From Verrucomicrobiota bacterium (lineage in GTDB: Bacteria; Verrucomicrobiota; Verrucomicrobiia; Limisphaerales; UBA9464), in assembly GCA_947454705.1 (NCBI GenBank), contig CANGKZ010000024.1, forward strand, positions 1-64,000: a stretch of 64,000 bases of DNA. Reading direction: 5' to 3'. The notes below the pieces were generated by a model. The model made no database searches. It had not been told where the DNA came from and saw only the letters and a program-made list of their open reading frames with translations. Position 1 is the stretch's first letter; the number at the start of each line of letters is the position of its first letter. Below are positions 1-8,372 of this stretch, in pieces. A program made the translations under genes and the position numbers.

Positions 1-210
1 CCCCTCGATGCACGATTTGAGCCGCGAACCCCGGGTTCAACGGACGTCTCAAATCGGCAGTTATCCCAGGCGCCGACCTCCACAATCCTAACCCAGCCTC
101 TCTCCTGACCTACTCGCAAGAGTGTCAAATCCTGACCCGGACTTGACCGCAGATGGGAGCTGGGAGATCGGGGTAGAGAAGCGAGATGAAGCGCAAGGCT
201 CCTTTCGCCG

Positions 211-323
211 CGTAGCCGCCACCGGAAGAAGGCGGATCATTCGATCCCCACCATGGCCTCCGCCCTTCCATTGGGGTTGCCGGTCGCGTGGGGGTGAGTC
301 CGCCTCGTCCCTTCGGCGGCCAC
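211..323. repeat. Palindromic repeat family B, copy 1
   Basis: This is the first of two nearly identical units lying one after the other. It opens with GTAGCCGCCACCGGAAGAAG and closes near base 323 with a tract whose reverse complement resembles the opening (GTGGCCGCCGAAGGGACGAG), so each unit is an imperfect inverted repeat of about 115 bp. No coding function is visible. The structure fits a non-autonomous, MITE- or REP-like element; that label is inference. Confidence 0.7.
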
Positions 324-367
324 AAAAACCAAGCACGCCGCACCGCATCCAACCCAGTCCGCCTCTT

Positions 368-484
368 CGTAGCCGCCGCCGGAAGAAGGCGGATCATCCG
401 GTCCTAACCATAGCTTCCGCCCCTCCATTGGGGTCGCCGGTCGCGTGGGGGGGTGAGTCCGCCTCGTCCCCTCGTCGGCTACAA
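368..484. repeat. Palindromic repeat family B, copy 2
   Basis: This is the second unit. It begins GTAGCCGCCGCCGGAAGAAG and ends with GTCCCCTCGTCGGCTAC, the imperfect reverse complement of the beginning. It matches the unit at 211-323 over nearly its whole length apart from scattered substitutions. About 45 bp separate the two copies. Confidence 0.7.
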
Positions 485-520
485 CAAGAAGCAGACACAA
501 CGAAGCGCCGAACCCAGCTC

Positions 521-547
521 CTCTCTGCGCCTCTGCGGTTCTCTTCG
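521..547. repeat. Dispersed repeat family E fragment
   Basis: The motif CTCTGCGCCTCTGCGGTTCT occurs here. Close relatives lie near 24811-24848, 49196-49231 (reverse orientation) and 49401-49434. All are intergenic. Confidence 0.5.
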
Positions 548-588
548 TCCCTTTTGCCTTTCACCTTTTTCCTTTTGCCTTCGCCGCC

Positions 589-638
<50 letters not shown>

Positions 639-678
639 ATTTGACCCCTGCCCCCCGGGCTTCTAGCCTGCGCATCCC

Positions 679-2028
679 TTGAACGCGAATTCCGCCACGA
701 CCGCTTCCGCCCGCGCGAAATTCATCCGCGACTCGCTCCCGCCCGGCGGCCTGTTCGCGGGGCAACAGTGGCGAACCTCCCCCGCCCCATTCCCGCTCGG
801 ACCGGATCTCGCGAAGGAAGTGGAAACGCTCGGACGCGTGCTCCTGCAGTTCTACCGCGCGGTCAACCTCCTCTATCGCCGCAGCGTCGATGGCAAATCG
901 CCGGCGTGGATCGCCCAGTTGCTCGACCAGGGAAAGCCCGCCGAGTTGATCGCGCTTCAGCGGCATCCGGCCTTCAAGTCCGAGACGCCTCGCGTGATTC
1001 GTCCCGATCTCCTCCTGACCGAGGACGGCTTTGCCATCAGCGAACTCGATTCCGTTCCCGGCGGCATCGGACTCACCCACTGGCTCAATCAGGCCCACAC
1101 GGCGGCCGCGAATCAGATCGATCCCGGACAGCCGCCCGCAATCCTCGGCGGCGCTAACGGCATGCGCGACGGATTCGCCGGGATCTTCGGCAACGCGCCG
1201 AAAGTGCACTTGGTGGTGTCGGAGGAATCAGCCTCCTACCGGCCGGAAATGGAATGGCTGGCCAAGAAACTCGGAGGCGACCGGTTCGCGGTGCGCGACT
1301 CGCACTTCACCGACTTTGCGGATGGCGATGCGGTGTACCGGTTCTTCGAACTCTTTGACCTCGCCAACGTGCCGAGCTCGGGGGCGATCTTCGAACGCGC
1401 CACCGCAAAGCAGATCCGCCTCACGCCGCCGCCCAAACCGATTTTCGAAGAGAAGCTGCTGTTCGCGCTGCTGTGGAATCGCAACCTGCGCGAGTTCTGG
1501 CGTCAGGAACTGGGTGAGGGATTTCTCAACCGGTTGCTGAAGGTGGTTCCGCGGACGTGGGTGCTCGATCCCACGCCGCTGCCCCCGCAGGCGGGATACC
1601 CAGGATTGGAACTCACCGACTGGACGCAGCTCAAGTCGCTCAGCCAGCGCGAACGGGAGATCATCCTGAAGGTGTCGGGATTCCACGAGACCGCCTGGGG
1701 CGCGCGCAGCGTGCATCTGGGCAGCGACCTCAGCATCGCGGAGTGGAGCGTGGCGGTGGATCAGGCGCTGGCGTCGTTCCCCACCTCGCCGCACATCCTG
1801 CAACGCTTCCATCGTCCGCGCGTCGTGGATTCCTCGTACGTGGAGCCCTCCGACGGCCGGATCATCGGCATGCCGGGCCGGGTGCGGTTGTGCCCGTATT
1901 ATTTCGTCCATGGCGAAGGCGACGCCGCGCGTCCCACCCTCGGCGGCGCGCTCGCGACAATCGTCCCCGCGGACAAGAAAATCGTCCACGGCATGACCGA
2001 TGCGATCCTCGCCCCCTGCTCCGTTTAA
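679..2028 (+). CDS. Uncharacterised ATP-grasp-like protein
   Basis: This 449-residue soluble protein has no signal peptide or membrane segment. The start is a TTG just downstream of a (GGC)15 tract, without a good Shine-Dalgarno. Two segments recall ATP-grasp enzymes of the circularly permuted/glutathionylspermidine-synthase type: an acidic 'ISELDSVPGGIGLTHWL' near residue 118, and a C-terminal half with 'IILKVSGFHETAWGARS' followed by 'HILQRFHRPRVVD', which resembles the lysine and effector-loop strands. I do not recognise a characterised family, and substrate and reaction are unknown. Codon usage matches the rest of the window. It stands alone: noncoding repeats lie upstream and the convergent giant gene downstream. 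Gene reality is well supported; the ATP-grasp assignment is tentative. Confidence 0.65.
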   Translation: MNANSATTASARAKFIRDSLPPGGLFAGQQWRTSPAPFPLGPDLAKEVETLGRVLLQFYRAVNLLYRRSVDGKSPAWIAQLLDQGKPAELIALQRHPAFKSETPRVIRPDLLLTEDGFAISELDSVPGGIGLTHWLNQAHTAAANQIDPGQPPAILGGANGMRDGFAGIFGNAPKVHLVVSEESASYRPEMEWLAKKLGGDRFAVRDSHFTDFADGDAVYRFFELFDLANVPSSGAIFERATAKQIRLTPPPKPIFEEKLLFALLWNRNLREFWRQELGEGFLNRLLKVVPRTWVLDPTPLPPQAGYPGLELTDWTQLKSLSQREREIILKVSGFHETAWGARSVHLGSDLSIAEWSVAVDQALASFPTSPHILQRFHRPRVVDSSYVEPSDGRIIGMPGRVRLCPYYFVHGEGDAARPTLGGALATIVPADKKIVHGMTDAILAPCSV

Positions 2029-2046
2029 ACCCACGGCCGCGGGGAG

Positions 2047-2184
2047 TAGACACGGATTTCACGGACGGACACGGATTGGGAGTGGGGCGTTGGACTCTTG
2101 AGTCACTCATGCACTAAATGACCCATTCCATTCCTGATCCCTCTGCGCATTTCGATCTGCGTTCATCCGCGTTCATCAGCGGTT
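2047..2184. repeat. Degenerate palindromic repeat (family A-like)
   Basis: This lies between the convergent stops at 2028 and 2215. The left half carries GACACGGATTTCACGGAC and the right half TCTGCGTTCATCCGCGTTC, which read as decayed arms of the 'ATCCGTGTCCATCTGTGG' type seen in the 190-bp elements at 8151 and 41781. The match is only partial. Confidence 0.35.
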
Positions 2185-2214
2185 CAATCCTGATTCGAAC
2201 GAGGCGTTGGAAGA

Positions 2215-5200
2215 TCAACGCGATTCCACCAACCGGAAGTACCGGACGGGATCGTTGGGCTGAGGATCCAGTTCCACAGCGGTTCGGATTCCGAGGGCGT
2301 CTTCCGATTGGGTGAATGGACGATCGGAGTCCATCCACGGTCCGGCGACCGGATCGGTGGTTTCCTGGAGTTTGACGGTGCCTTCCGACCAGCTCGCGAT
2401 GAATTTCCCGTTCGAGGCCGACGCCACCAGATTCGGCATCGGCATGGGCATCGACGAGTCCATGGACATCAATTCCCCGGATTCCGGATTCCCCAAGGCG
2501 GCGAGCATTTCCGGAGTCAACGCGGTTTCGTGGAACTGAACTCCAGCGACGTACAGCTCCGCACCATTTCCGTCCGGAGTGTTGAACAGCGTTCCCGTCT
2601 CAGCATTGGAATCCGCTGCGTCCATGGGCACATCAAACGTGCCGGCCATCTCGCCCACCGACTGACCGTTGAGATACAGCCGCAGGTGATCCTGCGATTC
2701 TGCATCGCTGGCACCAGACATCACCAGGGCGATGCGATTCCACGCTCCATCGATCAACGGCATGCTGGAGGAGAAATCGACCATCATCCCCTTTGCTGCA
2801 GTGCCGGCGACGCGGAGTCGTCCATCCATCGCGAGCCAGAGCTTCAGTCCCCCACCTTCCAATTTGGATCCGTGCGGAAGCTGGAACAACACCGTCGGAC
2901 CATTCGTGGACGGAGGGGCGAACAAATCCATGACCAGCGAGTAGTTCGAGTTAGTCGAAGTGGAGCGACGCGGCAGACGGATCATGGAATCCAGCGGAAG
3001 CATCGCAACATGGGTCACGGGCACCGAACGTCCGCCGAGCAACGGCAGGTCGAACTCCTCACAGGTTCCCCGCGAGATTCCCACCAACGGCGGACCCGAA
3101 ATGATCACTCCCGTGCCGTGCACCGGCGACAACGGATCCAACGGGCCCTCGGCATTCCACCAATTCCAGATCCAGGGGAATCCGTGGGTCACCTTCAGAT
3201 TAGCGGCCTTGCTGCGGGTGCGTCCGCAGGCGTTGGAGACCACCACCGAATAGTTGCCAGCATTGGAATATTGGAGCGGGGCGATCAGGAGGGTCGCGGT
3301 ATCCGCCCCGAATACGGATCCGCCGTTGGTCAGCGCATTGCCGTTGAAGTACCACTGATAGGTCATGGGCTGCGTGCCCGAAACGGAGACGGACATCGTG
3401 GCCAGGCCGAAGCGCGGACGCGTGGTTGAGACCGGTTGAACCGTGACGACCGGCGGCGCGCACCCGTTGCAGTTCGCAATCGCTTCGGTGAATTCCACGC
3501 GAAGCCCGGTGATCCCCACAATGGTCTCCTCACTGCTCACCACGAAATAAAGCGTGTTGGTGGCCGGGAACTGGAGGAACCCGCTGTGAATCGAAAACGG
3601 GGTCCAACTTGTATAACCCGCCGGTGCAGGCGCGTTGATGGCGGCGACCAGATCGGAATGATTCTGCCCGTTGAGGAACATCTTCGCCCGGTCGTCGGCG
3701 GCCCACCGCCCCGAAATCGCCACGGTGGCCAGGTCCACGCCGGGCGGGAGCACGAACCGATTCGAGTACACAAATTCCCCCAGCGGATAGCCCTGAACGG
3801 TGAGACCCGGGCGTATCCATCTCGATACCGTGAACGGCGGCAACCCCCACGGCGATGTAGCGACCCGCGCGTCGGGCGCGTGGTAGTAGCCGGCCGTGGT
3901 CGGCGTGGTCAAAGGCACTGGACCCAGCGTGTAATGAGCATCTACCGAGCCCGCGGGCACCACGGCATGCGACGCATCCACGCCGGTGTTGAACAAACGA
4001 TCCAGGAACGAGTGCGATCCGCCGGTGTGAATCGGGATGGTGCAGACGGTTTGATTTCCGGCGGCGTCGGTCGCGGTGACGGTCACGCTGGTGACGCCCG
4101 GGGCAATTGCACTTCCCGCGGCAGGAACCTGAGTCAGCACCAAGTCTCGTACCGGCGTGCAGTTGTCGGTCGCGCGCACCAACGCCAGCGCGTCGGGAAC
4201 CAGGCATTCATCAGCCTTCACTTCCCTGGGGCAAACCAACCGCGGCGGGGTCCGATCCTGGCCACACACGGTGACCTGGCATCGGCTCACGTTTCCGCAT
4301 CGATCACGAACACTGACCGTCACCACCCGGCACGGTCCATCCACCACCGCCCCCGCAGGCGGGTCCTGAGCATAGACGAGCGCATCGGCCGGCGTGCAGG
4401 AATCGGTCGCGGGTGGATGAATCTCGGGAATGCGCAGCGTGCAGTTGGTTCCAAGGGGGACCGTGAACTGAAGGTGGCTGCAATCGATCATCGGGGCGTC
4501 GTTGTCTACGATTTCGACCGTCTGGCTGAACGTCGCGACGTTGCCGCACAAATCCACTGCTTCCCAAGTCTGGGTGTAGCGCACCGGGCACGCGAGGTTG
4601 GTGACCACACCGGTGATCCGCAGCACCACATTGGTGCCGCTGCACACGTCGGTCACCTTTGGCGCGTCGAACTTCCAGGACGTTCCGCAGGACACCAGTT
4701 TGTTGGTACTCCCGCTCAAGGTCGGCGGTTGGGTGTCCTGCAGGGTCACCGACTGGCTGCAAACGTTCGTCTTGCCGCATCCGTCCGATACCGTCCAGGT
4801 GCGTGTGATCACGCGCGGACAAACCCCGTTGGTCACCGTGCCGGATACCGCAATGGAGATGTTGGTTCCGCAGGTCGAAGTCGCCGTTGGAGGTGTGAAG
4901 CTCCAGACTGTCCCGCATTCCACCGTCTGGTTCGTCGGGCACGTGACGGTCAACGCCGAAGGACAATCCGCTGTGTAAAGCTGTCCCTGATAATCGGCCG
5001 CAACCAGCACACTGCCATCGCCGGACATGGCGACCCCATGCCAGTTGTGCTGCATCGGCACGGAAGTCCAGGTGACCCCGGAATCATGCGAGATGTAGAG
5101 ATATTCGTTGTAGGCCGCCGCGAGGATTTGGGTGCCATCGGAAGACATGGCAAGCGCATGCCAGGTGTTGTTGGACTGAACCGCAGACCAGGTGGCCCCC

Positions 5201-7836
5201 GTGTCGTGGGACAAATAAATTTGACCGTTAAAGTCGATCGCAGCCATGTCCACGCCGCTGGCTGAACACGCGACGTTGAGCCAGCTGCGAGTCCCCGCCG
5301 ACGACTGTAGAGTCCACGTCGCGCCTCCATTGATCGAGGTGTAGAGGGCTCCGACCGAAGCGGCTGCGACCTGGGTCTGACCCGATGCAGACATTGCCGC
5401 AGCGTGCCAGTTCGCCACGGAGAGCTGAGGTGTCCAACTCACTCCCGAATTCGACGACACGTAGACCTGTCCGCCCGCTGCCACCGCGGTGATACTTTGA
5501 CCATTGTCCGACATCGCGACCGCGTTCCAGCTTCGGGGCGATTCGGTGGGAGTCCAAGTGGCCCCGGAATCATGCGAGATGTAAAGAACGCCGGAATTCG
5601 CGGCGGCGATGATATCCTGTCCCGTGGCCGAGCAGGCGACCGCCCACCAATTGTTAACGCCACTCGTGGGCTGCGGCACCCACGTGATTCCATGATCGAT
5701 GGAAGTATAGATGAGTCCTGAATACGCTGCAGCCACCTGCAGATTGCCCGATCGGGATGATGTGGTGGCAGTCCAAATGCGATTGGTGTCACGCGGACTC
5801 CAGTGGTCTCCGGGACGACAGACAACGACCGGGGTGGTGCATTCCGACGTGTAGAGCCGTCCTTCGTAATCCGCCGCCAGCAGCGTGCGGCCATTCCCAG
5901 ACATGGCGAGCCCGTCCCAATTTCGGTTCGAGTCCTCGGGAGTCCAATTCGCACCGGAATCGTGCGACATGTAGATCATGCCGTTGTACGCCGCGACAAC
6001 GATCTGAGTGCCGTCCGCCGACATCGCGAGGGCGTGCCAGGAGTTGTTGGGAAGCACGGCCACCCACGACACGCCCGAGTTCTGGGAAAGATAGACATGC
6101 CCGCCAAAATCAATCGCGGCCATCCGCGTGCCGTTGGCCGAACAGGCGACGGTGTACCAATTTCGATTTCCAGCATTGGGCTGGAGCGTCCAGTTCGCCC
6201 CGCTGTCGGTGGAGGTGTAGATGCCGCCGCCGTAGATTGCGGCGACCTGGGTGACTCCGGAGGACGACATGGCGATCCCGCGCCAGTCGGCCTGGAACAG
6301 ATGAGCCGTCCAAGTAGCCCCCGAGTTCGCCGAGGTGAAGACCTGTCCATTCGACGCCACCGCCGAGAGGTTCACCCCATTCGCCGAGGAGGCGACCGCG
6401 AACCAGGTTCGGGGCGATTCGACCGTGCTCCACGTCACGCCGAAATCATGCGAGACATGAAGTTGTCCGAAGTTCTCCGCGGCCAGGAGGTGCTGCCCGG
6501 TTGCCGAGGTAGCGACCGCCCACCAGGGATGAACCCCACTACCCGGCTGAGGGACCCAGGTGGCACCGTGATCGGTGGAGGTGTAGATCAAATCCGAATG
6601 CGCCACGGCGACAAGGAATCCGCCATCTTCCGAAGAAGCCGTGGCCGTCCATTTCCGATTCGATTCATGGGGTGTCCAGGTATCGCCCGGACGGCAGACA
6701 TCGGTGGGAGTGGCCGGGAGGCTGTCGGAAATTCGAATGGTGTGATTGCGCGCATCGGCGATCACGAGTTTACCCGCGGGCGTCAGCGCGATTCCCGAGG
6801 GACCAAAGAACGCGGCCGCATTGCCCACGCCATCGGCCGTTCCGGAAGTCTGCGCGAGCCCGGCCAGCGTGGTGACCGATCCGGTCGGGGAAATCTTTCG
6901 CAACGCGTGATTTCCCTGATCGCAGACAAACACGTTGCCCGCGAGATCCACCGCCAAACCGCAGGGGCCGCCGAAGGGACTGATGAACTGCAGCGCGCTG
7001 AAGCGTGAGGTGCCGAGGGGGCCGTCAGTGAATCCGAAGAGGTTCACCGCACCAGCAATGGTACTGACGCCGCCGCTGGCTTCGATCCGACGAACGGTGA
7101 GATTTCCCGCATCCGAGACAAACACGTTCCCCGCCGCATCCACCGCGATTCCGCGCGGAGTGTTGAATCGAGCCGTCGTGTTCGGTCCATCGAGACTGCC
7201 GAATTGCCCCGGGACTCCTGCGTAGGTGGACACCACGCCCGACGGAAGCGCGATTCGCCGGATGCTCTGGTTGTTCTGATCGGTCACGTACAGCACCGAG
7301 CCGTCGACAGTTAACGCCAGACCAAAGGGGTTCCGAAATTGGGCCGACAGGCCGGCTCCATCCGCGATTCCCGACACTCCAGCGGTTCCGGCGAGGGTGG
7401 TCACATTTCCGCCGGATATTTTCCGGATCACGTGGTTGTTGTAGTCGGCCACGTACACCGTTCCCGCCGCGTCGATTGCCACACCGGTCGGACGATTGAA
7501 CTGCGCCGTCGCCACCGGACCATCGAGGTATCCATTAACGCCCACAACGCCGGCCAGGGTGGACACAACCGCATTCGCATCGATCGTGCGGATCGTATGA
7601 TTCAGTGTGTCCGCCACCACCAACCGTCCGTCCGCGCCCGCAGCGATGCCCCAGGGTTGGTTCAGTCGTGCAGCTGCGCCCGTGCCGTCGAGAGAGCCGC
7701 TGTTGCCTCCGGATCCGGCCAACGTGCCCACCTGGACGGGCTCATAAATTGATTGAGCGACCACGCCGCCGAGGTGCATCAACGCGGTCAGCACGAGCAG
7801 CGACAGCGTCTTCTGGAGGATTCGAAAGGAATTCAT
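2215..7836 (-). CDS. Giant secreted protein: NHL and BNR-type propellers, HYR, Ig, LamG
   Basis: This 1873-residue protein carries an N-terminal signal peptide (about residues 1-28, ending 'GGVVAQS') and is predicted to be exported. Domain order: about residues 35-375 are NHL repeats ('GIAVDAAGNVFVSDAGN' type). Residues about 379-672 and 674-955 are two homologous cassettes that each begin 'CRPGD.W' and contain seven 'IYTS.DSGATW'-type blades, like BNR/sialidase repeats. Residues about 960-1290 hold HYR-type domains with paired cysteines ('VSDGCGKTNVC'). Then come a beta-sandwich resembling galactose-binding domains, an Ig-like domain ('YQWYFNGNALTNGG') and a LamG/concanavalin-like domain. 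The tail 'DPVRYFRLVES' resembles the closing strand of many verrucomicrobial exported proteins. The architecture suggests surface adhesion or polymer binding; no catalytic residues are recognised. It is monocistronic. Confidence 0.85.
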   Translation of the reverse strand: MNSFRILQKTLSLLVLTALMHLGGVVAQSIYEPVQVGTLAGSGGNSGSLDGTGAAARLNQPWGIAAGADGRLVVADTLNHTIRTIDANAVVSTLAGVVGVNGYLDGPVATAQFNRPTGVAIDAAGTVYVADYNNHVIRKISGGNVTTLAGTAGVSGIADGAGLSAQFRNPFGLALTVDGSVLYVTDQNNQSIRRIALPSGVVSTYAGVPGQFGSLDGPNTTARFNTPRGIAVDAAGNVFVSDAGNLTVRRIEASGGVSTIAGAVNLFGFTDGPLGTSRFSALQFISPFGGPCGLAVDLAGNVFVCDQGNHALRKISPTGSVTTLAGLAQTSGTADGVGNAAAFFGPSGIALTPAGKLVIADARNHTIRISDSLPATPTDVCRPGDTWTPHESNRKWTATASSEDGGFLVAVAHSDLIYTSTDHGATWVPQPGSGVHPWWAVATSATGQHLLAAENFGQLHVSHDFGVTWSTVESPRTWFAVASSANGVNLSAVASNGQVFTSANSGATWTAHLFQADWRGIAMSSSGVTQVAAIYGGGIYTSTDSGANWTLQPNAGNRNWYTVACSANGTRMAAIDFGGHVYLSQNSGVSWVAVLPNNSWHALAMSADGTQIVVAAYNGMIYMSHDSGANWTPEDSNRNWDGLAMSGNGRTLLAADYEGRLYTSECTTPVVVCRPGDHWSPRDTNRIWTATTSSRSGNLQVAAAYSGLIYTSIDHGITWVPQPTSGVNNWWAVACSATGQDIIAAANSGVLYISHDSGATWTPTESPRSWNAVAMSDNGQSITAVAAGGQVYVSSNSGVSWTPQLSVANWHAAAMSASGQTQVAAASVGALYTSINGGATWTLQSSAGTRSWLNVACSASGVDMAAIDFNGQIYLSHDTGATWSAVQSNNTWHALAMSSDGTQILAAAYNEYLYISHDSGVTWTSVPMQHNWHGVAMSGDGSVLVAADYQGQLYTADCPSALTVTCPTNQTVECGTVWSFTPPTATSTCGTNISIAVSGTVTNGVCPRVITRTWTVSDGCGKTNVCSQSVTLQDTQPPTLSGSTNKLVSCGTSWKFDAPKVTDVCSGTNVVLRITGVVTNLACPVRYTQTWEAVDLCGNVATFSQTVEIVDNDAPMIDCSHLQFTVPLGTNCTLRIPEIHPPATDSCTPADALVYAQDPPAGAVVDGPCRVVTVSVRDRCGNVSRCQVTVCGQDRTPPRLVCPREVKADECLVPDALALVRATDNCTPVRDLVLTQVPAAGSAIAPGVTSVTVTATDAAGNQTVCTIPIHTGGSHSFLDRLFNTGVDASHAVVPAGSVDAHYTLGPVPLTTPTTAGYYHAPDARVATSPWGLPPFTVSRWIRPGLTVQGYPLGEFVYSNRFVLPPGVDLATVAISGRWAADDRAKMFLNGQNHSDLVAAINAPAPAGYTSWTPFSIHSGFLQFPATNTLYFVVSSEETIVGITGLRVEFTEAIANCNGCAPPVVTVQPVSTTRPRFGLATMSVSVSGTQPMTYQWYFNGNALTNGGSVFGADTATLLIAPLQYSNAGNYSVVVSNACGRTRSKAANLKVTHGFPWIWNWWNAEGPLDPLSPVHGTGVIISGPPLVGISRGTCEEFDLPLLGGRSVPVTHVAMLPLDSMIRLPRRSTSTNSNYSLVMDLFAPPSTNGPTVLFQLPHGSKLEGGGLKLWLAMDGRLRVAGTAAKGMMVDFSSSMPLIDGAWNRIALVMSGASDAESQDHLRLYLNGQSVGEMAGTFDVPMDAADSNAETGTLFNTPDGNGAELYVAGVQFHETALTPEMLAALGNPESGELMSMDSSMPMPMPNLVASASNGKFIASWSEGTVKLQETTDPVAGPWMDSDRPFTQSEDALGIRTAVELDPQPNDPVRYFRLVESR

Positions 7837-7959
7837 GGCTTGGGTTCCACGCCCTCCAACAGGAATCCCGAGAAAAGGATGTGAGAATTCTTCGGATATT
7901 TTTCTCCCCCGACTCGCTCGTCGGTCTTAGCGACGGTTTACAGGATCGCGGGAGTTGCT

Positions 7960-8070
7960 CCGTCAGAAGCGGTAGAGGACTGGCGCAGTCCAAGACCTGG
8001 CGGATTTCGCCGCGCGGAGTACGGAGTCGCGTCAGCGTCGTGAAGTGCGCCAGTCCTCTGGCGCTTTCGA
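7960..8070. repeat. Palindromic repeat family F
   Basis: AGAGGACTGGCGCA at 7974-7987 is repeated as its exact reverse complement at 8046-8059, 58 bp apart. It lies upstream of the giant secreted gene and just before the 190-bp element. The remaining bases between 7837 and 8150 show no gene. Confidence 0.65.
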
Positions 8071-8150
8071 ATGCAGGACGGACTTCTCCTTTAGCCTCCG
8101 CGTCACCGCGCCACTGCGGAAGCGATTCGCTTTTCCCTTCAACCCTTCAT

Positions 8151-8340
8151 CCTAGAAACGGCAGTTGAAACCACAGATGGACACAGATTCACACAGATAG
8201 AGAGGGAGATGGGTGGTTCGACCGGGCTCGAACGGTTTCACCTTCTGGGTGATCTATGAATCCTTCCGCTCCGCTCAGTTCCATCTGTGTTCATCCGTGT
8301 CCATCTGTGGTTGAACTCTTCTTCAACTGCCGTTTCTAGG
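8151..8340. mobile_element. 190-bp MITE-like palindromic element (family A), copy 1
   Basis: The element is bounded by a perfect 19-bp terminal inverted repeat, CCTAGAAACGGCAGTTGAA at 8151-8169 and its reverse complement at 8322-8340. A second nested inverted pair (CCACAGATGGACACAGAT and ATCCGTGTCCATCTGTGG) has one mismatch. There is no internal reading frame. A second copy of exactly the same length lies at 41781-41970. The immediate flanks show no clear target-site duplication. The mobile-element label is inferred from structure and copy number. Confidence 0.75.
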
Positions 8341-8372
8341 TTCATCATTTCAACCCTTCAACTTCCGCCCCG

